Positions 34,537 through 43,515 of a stretch of 64,000 nucleotides of DNA are shown here, one piece after another. The first letter of the stretch is position 1, and every line of letters starts with the position of its first letter. Below the pieces are notes generated by a model that was not told where the DNA came from, ran no database searches, and worked only from the letters and a program-made list of their open reading frames with translations. The position numbers and the translations under genes were made by a program. This stretch comes from Thalassobellus sp050294475 (GTDB lineage: Bacteria; Bacteroidota; Bacteroidia; Flavobacteriales; Flavobacteriaceae): assembly GCA_050294475.1 (NCBI GenBank), contig JBNKOE010000021.1, positions 186,001 to 250,000 of the forward strand. Reading direction: 5' to 3'.

Positions 34537-35886
34537 ATGTCAGACGATTTTGATTTATTAGAAACCTCTTCAAATTCAAACGAAAAAAACGAAAAAGTAG
34601 ATGTTAATTGGGGAAAAGCCATTGACACCATGAAATCTAAATTGTCTCAAGAAGACGATCCAGAAGTTCGCCAAAAAATATTAAACGCGACTTTAGATGA
34701 TGTCGTGCATATGGCAGAAAAGGACAGGACGTCACTTTTAGATGCGATTAAAGATTTAACCGATTATCAAGATGAAGTAGGTATTATGTTTGAGAAGTTC
34801 TCATCGCTTAATGCTACAGAGCAAAAAGTAATTGACGATGCTCAAAAAGCTTTAGAACGAGCTAGAATTGAGTTAGAAGATGCTCAAGCTAAACCCGATA
34901 CTTGGTGGAACAATCTTTGGGGACGTAAAAGTAAAATTAAAAAAGAGCAAGAAGAATATAAAGCTGCAGAAAAAGTAAGAGCTGGAGCCGATAGTAAAGC
35001 AAAAGCTATGTTTCAAGAGCGTATTGAAAGTGCCGATGTACAAACACTTTTAAGTGAGTTATCTTATAAAAGTCAAGCTGCTGTTACACGTCTAAAAAAC
35101 AGAGAAGTTGAAATTAAAGAAGTAGAAGAAAAACTAAAAGATGCTATTGTTGAAGCATCTAAAAATCATACGAAAGCTTTAGAAAAGAAGAAAGAAGTAG
35201 AAGCGAAGCTAGAAGAGCAATATGCTTTATTAAAGCAAGCACGACAAGAATTAGAAGATATTGCCGATAAACAATCTACCGAATATTCTGAGGCCATTGG
35301 AAAAATGACTGCTATAGAGCAAAAAGTAGAAGAGCTAGAAGGTCTTAAAAATGCTTATACAACATTGGCTGCCAGTAAAGATAGCTTTGTGCATAAGCAT
35401 AATTTAACTATTAAAGTATTAACATCTTTGCGAAGCAATTTACAAACGCATCGTGCAAAACTTAAATCAGATACAGAAGAGCGTCTTAAATATTACGATG
35501 GTTACGTTGTAGCTTTAAAAGCAAGAACCGACCAAGAATTTGCAGCTATTTTAGAGCATTTAGGCGTTAAAACAGATGAGCATATTGGAGAAACTCTAGC
35601 ATCTATGCATACAGCAAGTGCAAAAGCACGTCAAGATATGATGGACAATATTCCTGTACATGAAAAAGTGATGCAAGGTGTTTATAGCAGTTATGCTGAG
35701 GCTTTACAAGAAATTCGTGCTAAAGATGGCGAAATTCAAAAGAATTTTGCTGAGCGTTATGGTATCGATATGAAAGAAATTTTTGAAGATTACTATAAAG
35801 CTGATGGAAACGCGCCTTCTGGAGATGATGGTGAGCCAGAAGGAAAACCAAAACCAGAGGCAAACGACGACGATTTGTTGTCCTAA
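34537..35886 (+). CDS. Soluble coiled-coil protein, first gene of the AAA+/Nudix cluster
   Basis: 449 residues, no membrane helix. Residues about 60-290 are long charged coiled coils (QKALERARIELEDAQAK, KKEVEAKLEEQYALLKQA), the middle continues helical (TSLRSNLQTHRAKLKSDTEE) and the tail is acidic (DDGEPEGKPKPEANDDDLLS). I do not recognise a catalytic domain. Database names such as microtubule-binding protein for this kind of sequence would reflect coiled-coil similarity only. A general resemblance to TelA/PspA-like helical proteins is suggestive, not demonstrated. It opens a same-strand run of eight genes that includes an AAA+ ATPase, the usual partner of such assemblies. Confidence 0.75.
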   Translation: MSDDFDLLETSSNSNEKNEKVDVNWGKAIDTMKSKLSQEDDPEVRQKILNATLDDVVHMAEKDRTSLLDAIKDLTDYQDEVGIMFEKFSSLNATEQKVIDDAQKALERARIELEDAQAKPDTWWNNLWGRKSKIKKEQEEYKAAEKVRAGADSKAKAMFQERIESADVQTLLSELSYKSQAAVTRLKNREVEIKEVEEKLKDAIVEASKNHTKALEKKKEVEAKLEEQYALLKQARQELEDIADKQSTEYSEAIGKMTAIEQKVEELEGLKNAYTTLAASKDSFVHKHNLTIKVLTSLRSNLQTHRAKLKSDTEERLKYYDGYVVALKARTDQEFAAILEHLGVKTDEHIGETLASMHTASAKARQDMMDNIPVHEKVMQGVYSSYAEALQEIRAKDGEIQKNFAERYGIDMKEIFEDYYKADGNAPSGDDGEPEGKPKPEANDDDLLS

Positions 35887-35895
35887 ATAAATTAT

Positions 35896-35983
35896 GGCGT
35901 TACCCCGATTTAATCGGGGTCAGGCTTTCGGCAGTCGCTCTCTGCGAGGAGCTCCAACAAATGCCTCAATCCTTAACGCAGGT
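35896..35983. repeat. Structured dispersed repeat, copy B
   Basis: About 88 bp between the first two genes of the cluster. It begins GGCGTT, has a near-perfect hairpin ACCCCGATT (35902-35910) with AATCGGGGT (35912-35920), continues TCAGGCTTTCG and ends AATCCTTAACGC. Ends and framework match copy A at 10276-10360 in opposite orientation, while the central stem differs. An apparent 61-codon frame across it is an artefact of its high GC content. Confidence 0.75.
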
Positions 35984-36069
35984 CTTTTTACTAACAACAA
36001 GTTTAACTTAAATATTAGTGTATTCGTGGCTAAACTGCATACAGAATACTGCAACAGAATACTGAATTC

Positions 36070-37134
36070 ATGTCCATAAATAGTATTGTAACACCTTTAG
36101 ATTCCGCAATTCTCGATTCCAAAGAGCATTATGTTTTTTATCATGAAATGATAGATTTTGCTTTTAAAGAATTGATTGTTGCAGTACAAAGAGAACAACT
36201 TTGTAATCAACAAGAAGTGTTATTATTCAAGCAATATTGCGATTTACTTTTGTATTCTGTTGAAGCCATGCGTATTAAATATATGTATGACGAAGAGGAT
36301 AATATGAAGGTAGATTTAACCGAATCTGGATTTCCTAATTATTTAGAGTTTAGGTACTTGTTTAACGATTTAGAATTGCGTGATGAGTATTTAGGTAAAT
36401 TAACGCCAATTGCGACTTTAAAAGAAGAGTTTTTAGAAACTTTAATGCACAAAAAACAGCCAATTAAAAAGAGTAAGTTGTTTCAAGCTTCTTCTATTGT
36501 GTATTATTCTTCGGTAAAAAAAGAATATATATTTAACAGGTTTGTACAAGGAAAAATTATAAATGCACCAACAGGTTCTCCAGCAGATTTTATGACTAGT
36601 TGGAGTTTTTATGATGTGTCTCATAACCGACCTTTTATTTGCTTTATGTATTTTAATTATGATGGAAATCACATAAATGATGATAAAGGTGAAATTTACG
36701 AAGTTTTAAAAAACACGTCTGATAGAGACATGAATTTAGATACCATGGCTTATATTATTGATAAACGATTACCAAAAGTATCGCCAAAGTTTATAAAACG
36801 AATTGATTTAGGACCTTTGCATAATGTATTTGCAAAAGATGAAAACGAGGTAACGCATGCAATTTTAAAAAGCATTACTAAAAAAGAAATTCCGTTAGAG
36901 TCTTATGCCATTTCACTTAGTATAGATGAAGTAGAGTCAGGGAGCGAGTTTAAAGAAGGTCGTTTTTTCAATAAGCAAACCCTTCAAAAATGGAACGACG
37001 TTTTTAATAAAAAGTATGTTTTTGCTCCGCATAGAATTATTCAATTATTATACAATAAAACACCTGATATACTGAATAGGTTAGCCAAAGAACCTATTGA
37101 AATAGCGGGTTTAAAAATAGATTTAAAGAAGTAA
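36070..37134 (+). CDS. Hypothetical protein in the AAA+/Nudix cluster
   Basis: 354 residues, soluble, no signal peptide. Begins MSINSIVTPLDSAIL; the N-terminal 130 residues look helical and the central part is mixed (SWSFYDVSHNRPFICFMYFNYDG). I recognise no family and no catalytic motif. It sits between the coiled-coil gene and the AAA+ ATPase gene on the same strand (184 and 49 bp gaps), so a role as adaptor or partner of the ATPase is the natural guess but is inference. Confidence 0.75.
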   Translation: MSINSIVTPLDSAILDSKEHYVFYHEMIDFAFKELIVAVQREQLCNQQEVLLFKQYCDLLLYSVEAMRIKYMYDEEDNMKVDLTESGFPNYLEFRYLFNDLELRDEYLGKLTPIATLKEEFLETLMHKKQPIKKSKLFQASSIVYYSSVKKEYIFNRFVQGKIINAPTGSPADFMTSWSFYDVSHNRPFICFMYFNYDGNHINDDKGEIYEVLKNTSDRDMNLDTMAYIIDKRLPKVSPKFIKRIDLGPLHNVFAKDENEVTHAILKSITKKEIPLESYAISLSIDEVESGSEFKEGRFFNKQTLQKWNDVFNKKYVFAPHRIIQLLYNKTPDILNRLAKEPIEIAGLKIDLKK

Positions 37135-37183
37135 GTAGTTGCAAAACATAGTAATGCAAACTTAATACTGAACACCAAAAAAA

Positions 37184-39142
37184 ATGGAACACAACTCAAC
37201 ATTCCCAATAAAATTAAGCGAACTAGATATGCTTCGTGATGAGGCAGCGTCATATTTAAAAAGCATCCAATGGGAGCAAGGTTCTCGTGCTAGGAATAAA
37301 GATAAAGACGCTAAGGACGAATCTATTTTATTGTACTTGTCACGAGCTAATAATGGTAGTTCTACTGAAGTAACTTCGGTTTCAAAAACTATTTTAGCTT
37401 TAAAAAAACGATTATTACCAGATTCGGTAGCTATTCCTATTTACTTAAATCAAACACTTTATGCCGTACAAGAAGGTATTACATTGGGTATTTGGATTAA
37501 AGATAGTTATTATGATGCATCTGGTTTATCAAGTTTAAATGAAAATAAATCGGCACTTGATACTAATGGAAAACGCGAATTTGAAAGTAAAATGCATACA
37601 GCAACAGCCTTTATGTTATTTGCTGCTTCTTATAAAATTTTAAATGACTTAAAACCTCACGCGTCTGATGATTTATCGGTAATGAAGCAAAAGTTTGCAG
37701 GCATTCCAGAGTTGTCTTTTATGTCGCCTATAAAAGGATTTTCATGTAGTTTATTTTATTATGATAAGTATTTAGGTCATCCAGAAATTATAAAGTCTGA
37801 TAAAGATGTTATTGATTTTACGGTGGTTTATTTTGAAGCGTTAATTGATGAAATTCAGTTACGCAAAAGTTCATTAGAATATACTACTAGTATAGAAGAT
37901 AGAACCTATAAGCTAGAAAATTCTGAGTTTGCTATTTCGGGTTGGAATAATGTATTTCAAGGAACTGCACAAAGCATCGAATTCAATAAAATTAAATTTG
38001 AACAAATAGTAGGAAACCGAGATGCAAAGCATTTTGCACGTCGTTTAACCGAACGTATGCTGAGTTACGATTTTACAGCTAAAAAAAATCCGTTTCAAGA
38101 ACTTGGTGGTTTTATGCCTGTTTTTATGGGTTATGGTATTCCAGGAACAGGAAAAAGTATGCTTATAGCTGCTATTGCCACACGTTTAAAAGAACATTGT
38201 GATACGTTAGATATTCCGTTTTTATTTCACCCAATGCCAGATACTTTAATTAGTACCTTTCAAGGTGGTTCTGCCGAAAAAATGGTAGAGTGGATGAAAC
38301 CTTTACAAGATCCTACAAAACTTATCTTCGCACCAATTGATGATGCCGAAAATAATTTGCAAGAACGTACATCACAAGGTGTTTCGGCAGGTGTAAAAGA
38401 AGTTATTGGTGTATTTTTAAGATATACTGAAGGGGCTTATGCTGTAAATTACGGTAATAGTTCTATTGGCTTATTTACCAATTTGCCTGAGATGTTAGAT
38501 AAGGCGGTAATTTCAAGAGTACAAGGGCGTTTTAAAATTGATGGTGCACGAACCGAGCATGATTTTTTAGATCAGGATCATTTATGGTGGCGTAAGTTGG
38601 ATAAAACGATGCCCGATTTTGTAAACATGCAAGGACCTGAAAATTATGCGTACCTGCAAGATCAAGGTTTAGCTAAAAATATGGGAGAAATTTTAAATGT
38701 AAGTGGTAAACCAACCGAAGAACGTGTTCACGATATTTATGATAAAGTAGAAAAACAATTTAAAACCAACCAACATTTGTTTTATGCTAATTTGTATAAG
38801 GAGATGCAAAAGGCATTTCCGTTCTTTTCGTCTCGTGATGTTAGAAACATTCAAAGTACGGTTTCGTTACGTTTAACCGATTTTGATTTGGAAGAAGATT
38901 GGTTTGAAAATCCTGAAATATATTTTAAACAAGACTATGACACGAAGTTTAATATGCTTCAAGAATTGATGCGTGCGAATATGAAAGGGCTGGATTTTTC
39001 TGAAATTCGTCGTCAAGAAGTTGTGCGTTATTTAGATAATGTGGCAACCATTGCTGATACCGATTTTAAACGAAAAGTAGATGCTAGAGTAAATCAATTA
39101 AACATAGAAACAGAAGCAAGAAAAGTATTTGAAAATGAGTAA
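37184..39142 (+). CDS. AAA+ family ATPase with a large N-terminal domain
   Basis: 652 residues. The first 300 residues are an unrecognised, mostly helical domain (no membrane helix). The ATPase core follows: Walker A GYGIPGTGKSML near residues 316-327, Walker B LIFAPIDDAE near 379-388 (Asp-Asp rather than Asp-Glu), sensor-1-like LFTN near 430, and ISRVQGRF as a likely arginine finger near 445. The C-terminal 170 residues are helical. The pattern is a classic protein-remodelling AAA+. The start of the Nudix gene overlaps its stop by 8 bp, so the two are translationally coupled. The target is unknown; the coiled-coil protein two genes upstream is a candidate. Confidence 0.85.
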   Translation: MEHNSTFPIKLSELDMLRDEAASYLKSIQWEQGSRARNKDKDAKDESILLYLSRANNGSSTEVTSVSKTILALKKRLLPDSVAIPIYLNQTLYAVQEGITLGIWIKDSYYDASGLSSLNENKSALDTNGKREFESKMHTATAFMLFAASYKILNDLKPHASDDLSVMKQKFAGIPELSFMSPIKGFSCSLFYYDKYLGHPEIIKSDKDVIDFTVVYFEALIDEIQLRKSSLEYTTSIEDRTYKLENSEFAISGWNNVFQGTAQSIEFNKIKFEQIVGNRDAKHFARRLTERMLSYDFTAKKNPFQELGGFMPVFMGYGIPGTGKSMLIAAIATRLKEHCDTLDIPFLFHPMPDTLISTFQGGSAEKMVEWMKPLQDPTKLIFAPIDDAENNLQERTSQGVSAGVKEVIGVFLRYTEGAYAVNYGNSSIGLFTNLPEMLDKAVISRVQGRFKIDGARTEHDFLDQDHLWWRKLDKTMPDFVNMQGPENYAYLQDQGLAKNMGEILNVSGKPTEERVHDIYDKVEKQFKTNQHLFYANLYKEMQKAFPFFSSRDVRNIQSTVSLRLTDFDLEEDWFENPEIYFKQDYDTKFNMLQELMRANMKGLDFSEIRRQEVVRYLDNVATIADTDFKRKVDARVNQLNIETEARKVFENE

Positions 39143-39719
39143 TAATCATATTAAAAATATAGAAAAGAAACTGCTTTCTGATAATTACTACATTCTTAAT
39201 AGAATAAATTTTGATTATTTAATGCGTAGTGGCGAATGGGTAAGCCAAATTCGAGAAGTTTATGATAGAGGTGATGGTGCAGGTATTTTGCTTTATAACA
39301 AAGAAAAACAAACGGTTATTTTAACCAAACAGTTTAGGATGCCTACCTATCAAAATGGTAATGAAGATGGCTTTTTGGTAGAAGTTGCTGCAGGAATGTT
39401 AGATAAAGATAATCCAGAAGCTTGTATTATTAGAGAGGCTGAGGAGGAAGTTGGTTATAGATTAAAAGAAGTAAAAAAAGTATATGAAGCATATTCGTCG
39501 CCAGGAGTTATGACCGAAAAAATGCATTTTTTTATTGGTGAATATACTGATGATATGAAAGTTAATGAAGGTGGCGGATTAGATAGCGAACATGAAGATA
39601 TTGAAGTCCTTGAAATTCCTTTTGAAAAAGCTGTAGATATGCTTAATAATGGAGACATTCAAGATACAAGAACCATTGTGTTGTTGCAATATGCACAGAT
39701 TCATAAGTTGTTAGGTTAG
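39135..39719 (+). CDS. Nudix hydrolase, NudK/ADP-ribose pyrophosphatase type
   Basis: 194 residues from the ATG at 39135, overlapping the end of the AAA+ gene. The Nudix box is present as AAGMLDKDNPEACIIREAEEEVGY, with the two-residue insertion after the first Gly seen in NudK. Downstream, YSSPGVMTEKMHFFIGEYT matches the NudK/ADPR-pyrophosphatase substrate region. Such enzymes cleave GDP-mannose, ADP-ribose or related nucleoside diphosphate sugars. It is embedded between the ATPase and an unrecognised protein with almost no spacing, so nucleotide-sugar or ADP-ribose turnover may be part of the module's chemistry. Confidence 0.9.
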   Translation: MSNNHIKNIEKKLLSDNYYILNRINFDYLMRSGEWVSQIREVYDRGDGAGILLYNKEKQTVILTKQFRMPTYQNGNEDGFLVEVAAGMLDKDNPEACIIREAEEEVGYRLKEVKKVYEAYSSPGVMTEKMHFFIGEYTDDMKVNEGGGLDSEHEDIEVLEIPFEKAVDMLNNGDIQDTRTIVLLQYAQIHKLLG

Positions 39720-39722
39720 ATA

Positions 39723-40958
39723 ATGGACAAATTAAAAGAAGCTAATTTATACAGAAGTGAACTTATTCCCGTTAGCGGAAAACTTGTTGAGCGTTATAAT
39801 AAATGCTTAGTGAAACTTGGTTTTACAGAAACAAAGCTAAAATCTTTTTCTATTGATGGCATAGGTTGGAGTCCAGAAATTGCTGAAGAAAAAAAAGAAC
39901 TTCTTTACTTAAATAACGGAGAAGCAAATCCTCACGGTATTATAATTTCACCCTTGCAAAAAGGGAAACCAGTTTATTTGCCATATCATACATTCGATAG
40001 AGATATGATGCAACAAATATTTAAGGTTTATAATGATAAAATTAAAGATATTACTAGAGATTCAGCAATCTGTATAGATTTTGACCAAGGTATCGATGCG
40101 TTTTACGAACCTTTAGATGTGTTAAAATATAAAACAGTTCATATAAATTTTCATTTAATGGATAATTTGTATCATCAACAAAATGAACAATTAGAGTTAA
40201 TAGAAAAATTTAATCAAGGAAATAATTTTATAGATGAAGGTATACATGCAGAATTATTAAATTCAGCTAAAATGTATGGAGATTTACGTCATAGAAATTT
40301 AGAATTACCAGCTTTAGATTTTTCTGTCACTTCCTTTTATACTAGAGCTTTTGGTGGTGTGTATGTATTACGAGATTTTATAACGCCTATTGTTGTTTTC
40401 GAAGATGAAACATGGTATAAAGAAGCAATAAAAGACACTAATTATGAGGTGTTAATTTATTATATAGAGCAACCAGAACTCATGGATAAATTACGCGACC
40501 ACGTGATTATCGAGTATAATTTAGAAGCAGTTGTTAAAACAAAACGGTATGAGCGTATCAAAAAATTTGAAATGTCTCAATGTTTAAAAAACACACAACA
40601 TCCTATAAAAGATATTTTAAACGACCCTATCTTATATAAAAGTTATTTAAACAAATTAGATATAGAATCGCGTAAAAGAGTAATGAGTGTAGAGCGTTAC
40701 CTTGAAAAGTTAGAAACAAGTAATCAATTTAAAATAGCAGATATTGTCGATTTTAAACTTTTTGAAGCTTTGCATCAACCCCATTCATCGTTAGATGCAA
40801 AACATCAAGATTTAATATGGAAGTTATTAGTAAATGTATCAGCTAAAGATGTGTTGTTTTGGTATTGGTATGATAAAGAAGCATTTTATGAATGTTTTAA
40901 AACTTGGGATGATTCGTTAAAAGATTGGGCTATTGAAACAATTAGTAACAATATATAA
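39723..40958 (+). CDS. Hypothetical protein, possibly DUF6638
   Basis: 411 residues starting MDKLKEANLYRSELIPVSGKL, 3 bp after the Nudix stop. Soluble, no signal peptide. KSFSIDGIGWSPEIAEEK and PHGIIISPLQKGKPVY are distinctive, and the C-terminal third is helical. I associate this N-terminus with the DUF6638 family of Bacteroidota proteins, with moderate certainty. No enzymatic motif is recognisable. The tight coupling to the ATPase and Nudix genes is the best clue that it works with them. Confidence 0.78.
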   Translation: MDKLKEANLYRSELIPVSGKLVERYNKCLVKLGFTETKLKSFSIDGIGWSPEIAEEKKELLYLNNGEANPHGIIISPLQKGKPVYLPYHTFDRDMMQQIFKVYNDKIKDITRDSAICIDFDQGIDAFYEPLDVLKYKTVHINFHLMDNLYHQQNEQLELIEKFNQGNNFIDEGIHAELLNSAKMYGDLRHRNLELPALDFSVTSFYTRAFGGVYVLRDFITPIVVFEDETWYKEAIKDTNYEVLIYYIEQPELMDKLRDHVIIEYNLEAVVKTKRYERIKKFEMSQCLKNTQHPIKDILNDPILYKSYLNKLDIESRKRVMSVERYLEKLETSNQFKIADIVDFKLFEALHQPHSSLDAKHQDLIWKLLVNVSAKDVLFWYWYDKEAFYECFKTWDDSLKDWAIETISNNI

Positions 40959-41020
40959 AAATTATAGATTAACTTTATATAAAGTAATAAATAAATTCTT
41001 TTTCCTAAATAAGGGAAGGT

Positions 41021-41122
41021 GTATTTAATTCTATTAAAGAATTAAATACGAAAGGGGGTAAATAACCACCTCGTCTTCCGATTTTAAGAAATCGAAAGCC
41101 ACTCCTCCTTAAAAAGGAGGAG
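41021..41122. repeat. Group of palindromes between the two halves of the cluster
   Basis: Two perfect hairpins: GTATTTAATTC (41021-41031) with GAATTAAATAC (41039-41049), and CTCCTCCTT (41102-41110) with AAGGAGGAG (41114-41122). A looser TTCC...GGGAA pairing lies just upstream. The intervening TCTTCCGATTTTAAGAAATC is also partly self-complementary. The AAGGAGGAG arm resembles a Shine-Dalgarno but is buried in the stem and 23 bp from the next ATG. I interpret this as dispersed palindromic element(s), possibly tuning transcript levels of the downstream membrane genes. Confidence 0.6.
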
Positions 41123-41144
41123 AATACATAAAACAGACAAGCTT

Positions 41145-41657
41145 ATGACACTAGAACTTATTGTATTTATTGCATCCATATTATTTGGAGCCTTAATTTA
41201 TTGGAGAGAATCCAATGGAAATGGTTTATATCGCTTTTTTAATAAATTAATGTATTCCAAAGAATTACAAATGAAACCAACCGATAAAACAGGTTTTGTA
41301 TATCAGCAAAAACTTATTATCCGATTGGTATTTATTGGTTTTTTATTTTTAATAGGAATTATCATTATTCGTTTTTTAATCCCTATTGATATTGCAACGA
41401 TATCGATATTTGCTTCTATGATAGTAGGAACATTAGCTGGTACATATTTAGCTAATATTATATTTAAGTCTTCTGAAGTTATTGAAGAAAAAAGTGATTC
41501 TTTAGAAGATATAGTACATGATACTATTGAAAAAGGAAAAGACTTTATTGAAGATTTAAAAACCAAAGACGCAGAAGTTATTGAAGAACCTAAAGAAGCT
41601 CCAAAGCAAGAAGAAAAGAGTGCTAGAGAACGATTGAAAGATAAAGGACTTTTGTAA
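41145..41657 (+). CDS. Membrane protein with acidic cytoplasmic tail
   Basis: 170 residues: three hydrophobic helices (about residues 3-20, 56-75 and 80-107) and then a charged helical tail (EEKSDSLEDIVHDTIEKGKDF, EEPKEAPKQEEKSARERLKDK). No known domain recognised. It begins the membrane-protein part of the cluster, 25 bp before the next gene, and could be the membrane anchor for the soluble components. That role is inference from gene order. Confidence 0.75.
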   Translation: MTLELIVFIASILFGALIYWRESNGNGLYRFFNKLMYSKELQMKPTDKTGFVYQQKLIIRLVFIGFLFLIGIIIIRFLIPIDIATISIFASMIVGTLAGTYLANIIFKSSEVIEEKSDSLEDIVHDTIEKGKDFIEDLKTKDAEVIEEPKEAPKQEEKSARERLKDKGLL

Positions 41658-41682
41658 TCAATATTCAGTTAAAAAAAATAAA

Positions 41683-43380
41683 ATGATTAAAAATTATTGG
41701 AATAAAGGTAAGAAGCAAAAAACAATAACTATCGTTGTTTTATTGATTTTGTTAATCGTGTTATTTGTAATGCGTGACGATTATCAACCGGCTTTATTGT
41801 TTGTTAGAAAGTTCATTTTTATCATCCTATTAAGTATAACGGTGTTATTTTTGGGCTTAAGAAAATTTAGAAAATCAGCAACTACAGGAGGGCGATTGGG
41901 TATTCTTGCGTTATTAGTTGTTTTCTTCGGAATTCTATATACTATCGGTTGGCATTTTAAAATGTACGATTATATGAAAACATATAACGTGTATAACAAT
42001 CTTAATAAAGTTGAAATTAACGAACTACCATTAACACAAAACGAACGTATTCAGCCATTACGTAACGTATTTTCAATGGCGAATGAAAGTGTTGGTGAAA
42101 CTAAAGATGTATCGTTACCTCATTTGGTACGAATTGAAAATGAAAACAAATGGACTATGGCAATTCAGCCTACTGAAAAGTATGTTTGGCAGGGAATGAC
42201 CGATAATACCGAAGAGGTATTCGCAGTATCTAGTACCACACCTTTTCCTAGGTTTTCTAGCGAAAATAGAATTCCCGTAACGTTTTCTATTGGAGAATCT
42301 TTAAAGTTTAGCAGAAACACATACAATGCCGTAGTACAACGTTTTAATCCTTGGATGTTATTTAATTATGAACCAAGTGATACGTTTTATATGAAGAATG
42401 ATACAGGGCAGTGGGTAGAAGTTGTAAGTTTAATTAAATGGAAAGGTTTTTTATTTCCGTATCCAACCTTTGGAGGTGTTATGATTATTGAAAATGGTGA
42501 ACACGATTTTAGCGATTATATAGAACGTATTTTAATAGGAAAAGGTACATATATAAGTCCAGAAGAGATGAAGAACCATCCTTATTTAACGCGTCAAAAT
42601 ACTTTGTCTGAAAAAGTATCTCGTTTACAAGCAGAGTCATTAAAATTTATTGGCGGATTCTCAGATCCACTACCGTGGAATATGGAAACAGCCGTTAAAA
42701 TTCCTAATTTGCCAGACGATCAAAATCAGCAACCTTTTGTAACCGATTTTGATTTTTCAGATACAGACACCGATGCATACAGCGGTTTATATCATTGGTT
42801 TGGATTAGAACCAGTAGGCGATGAGCGTACTAGTTTAACTTACAGTGTTTTTATACCCTCAGATGGAACAGACAAATTATATTATTACGATCATGCTTCA
42901 AAAAAACAAGGATATGCAGGGGTTTCTGCAATGCCTTTAAAGGTAATAGAATCGCGTAAAGAATTTGATTGGAGCGTTAATAAACCAGTTGAGTTTAGAC
43001 CATACATTAAAAATATAGCTGGAAAAAAGCGTATGTTCTTTTTAGGAACTATTTCTGCAATTCGAGAAGGTTCAGATAACTTTGACGGTTCAGCTACGCC
43101 TGATTTAGCACTTATTGATAGTGAATATAGAGATGTAGTTTGGATAGATGTAAAACACCCAAGCCAATGGGATAAAACGGTGTACGACCAACTAAATGAA
43201 GCATGGCGTTCTAGTGAAAAAATTGGTTATTATTTTGTAGAAGAAACAAAAGAGATTGATTTACCTGAAACACAAAAAGATTCCGTTAGTATTATACCTG
43301 TAGTAGATGAAAAGGCAGAAACTATAGAACGGTTGCAAAAACAAATTGATTCTTTGAAGGCTAGTGGAGTTACTAGGTAA
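41683..43380 (+). CDS. Large membrane-anchored protein of unknown function
   Basis: 565 residues. Three N-terminal membrane helices (about 15-33, 40-58, 70-90) are followed by a domain of about 430 residues rich in beta strands and aromatic residues (RFNPWMLFNYEPSDTFYMKN, WKGFLFPYPTFGGVMIIENG, YSGLYHWFGLEPVGDERTS), then a short coiled-coil end (ETIERLQKQIDSLKASG). The helix count would place the large domain outside the cytoplasm. I recognise no family. A hairpin ATTGAAAG/CTTTCAAT lies about 20 bp after the stop without a strong T-run, so read-through to the next gene is possible. Confidence 0.78.
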   Translation: MIKNYWNKGKKQKTITIVVLLILLIVLFVMRDDYQPALLFVRKFIFIILLSITVLFLGLRKFRKSATTGGRLGILALLVVFFGILYTIGWHFKMYDYMKTYNVYNNLNKVEINELPLTQNERIQPLRNVFSMANESVGETKDVSLPHLVRIENENKWTMAIQPTEKYVWQGMTDNTEEVFAVSSTTPFPRFSSENRIPVTFSIGESLKFSRNTYNAVVQRFNPWMLFNYEPSDTFYMKNDTGQWVEVVSLIKWKGFLFPYPTFGGVMIIENGEHDFSDYIERILIGKGTYISPEEMKNHPYLTRQNTLSEKVSRLQAESLKFIGGFSDPLPWNMETAVKIPNLPDDQNQQPFVTDFDFSDTDTDAYSGLYHWFGLEPVGDERTSLTYSVFIPSDGTDKLYYYDHASKKQGYAGVSAMPLKVIESRKEFDWSVNKPVEFRPYIKNIAGKKRMFFLGTISAIREGSDNFDGSATPDLALIDSEYRDVVWIDVKHPSQWDKTVYDQLNEAWRSSEKIGYYFVEETKEIDLPETQKDSVSIIPVVDEKAETIERLQKQIDSLKASGVTR

Positions 43381-43515
43381 AATTTAATCTCTTTTGTGAT
43401 TGAAAGTTGTCTTTCAATTCTCATGCTTATTTTTAAAAATAAATACTACTTTAATTAGTTAAATTTCTTGTAACATATATGTTTCTTTATATACTTATAA
43501 TATAAAGGATTTATC

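Noticed and set aside
35894..36079. Apparent 61-codon plus-strand gene
   Set aside because: It lies across dispersed repeat copy B; its sequence reflects GC-rich repeat DNA and has no protein features.
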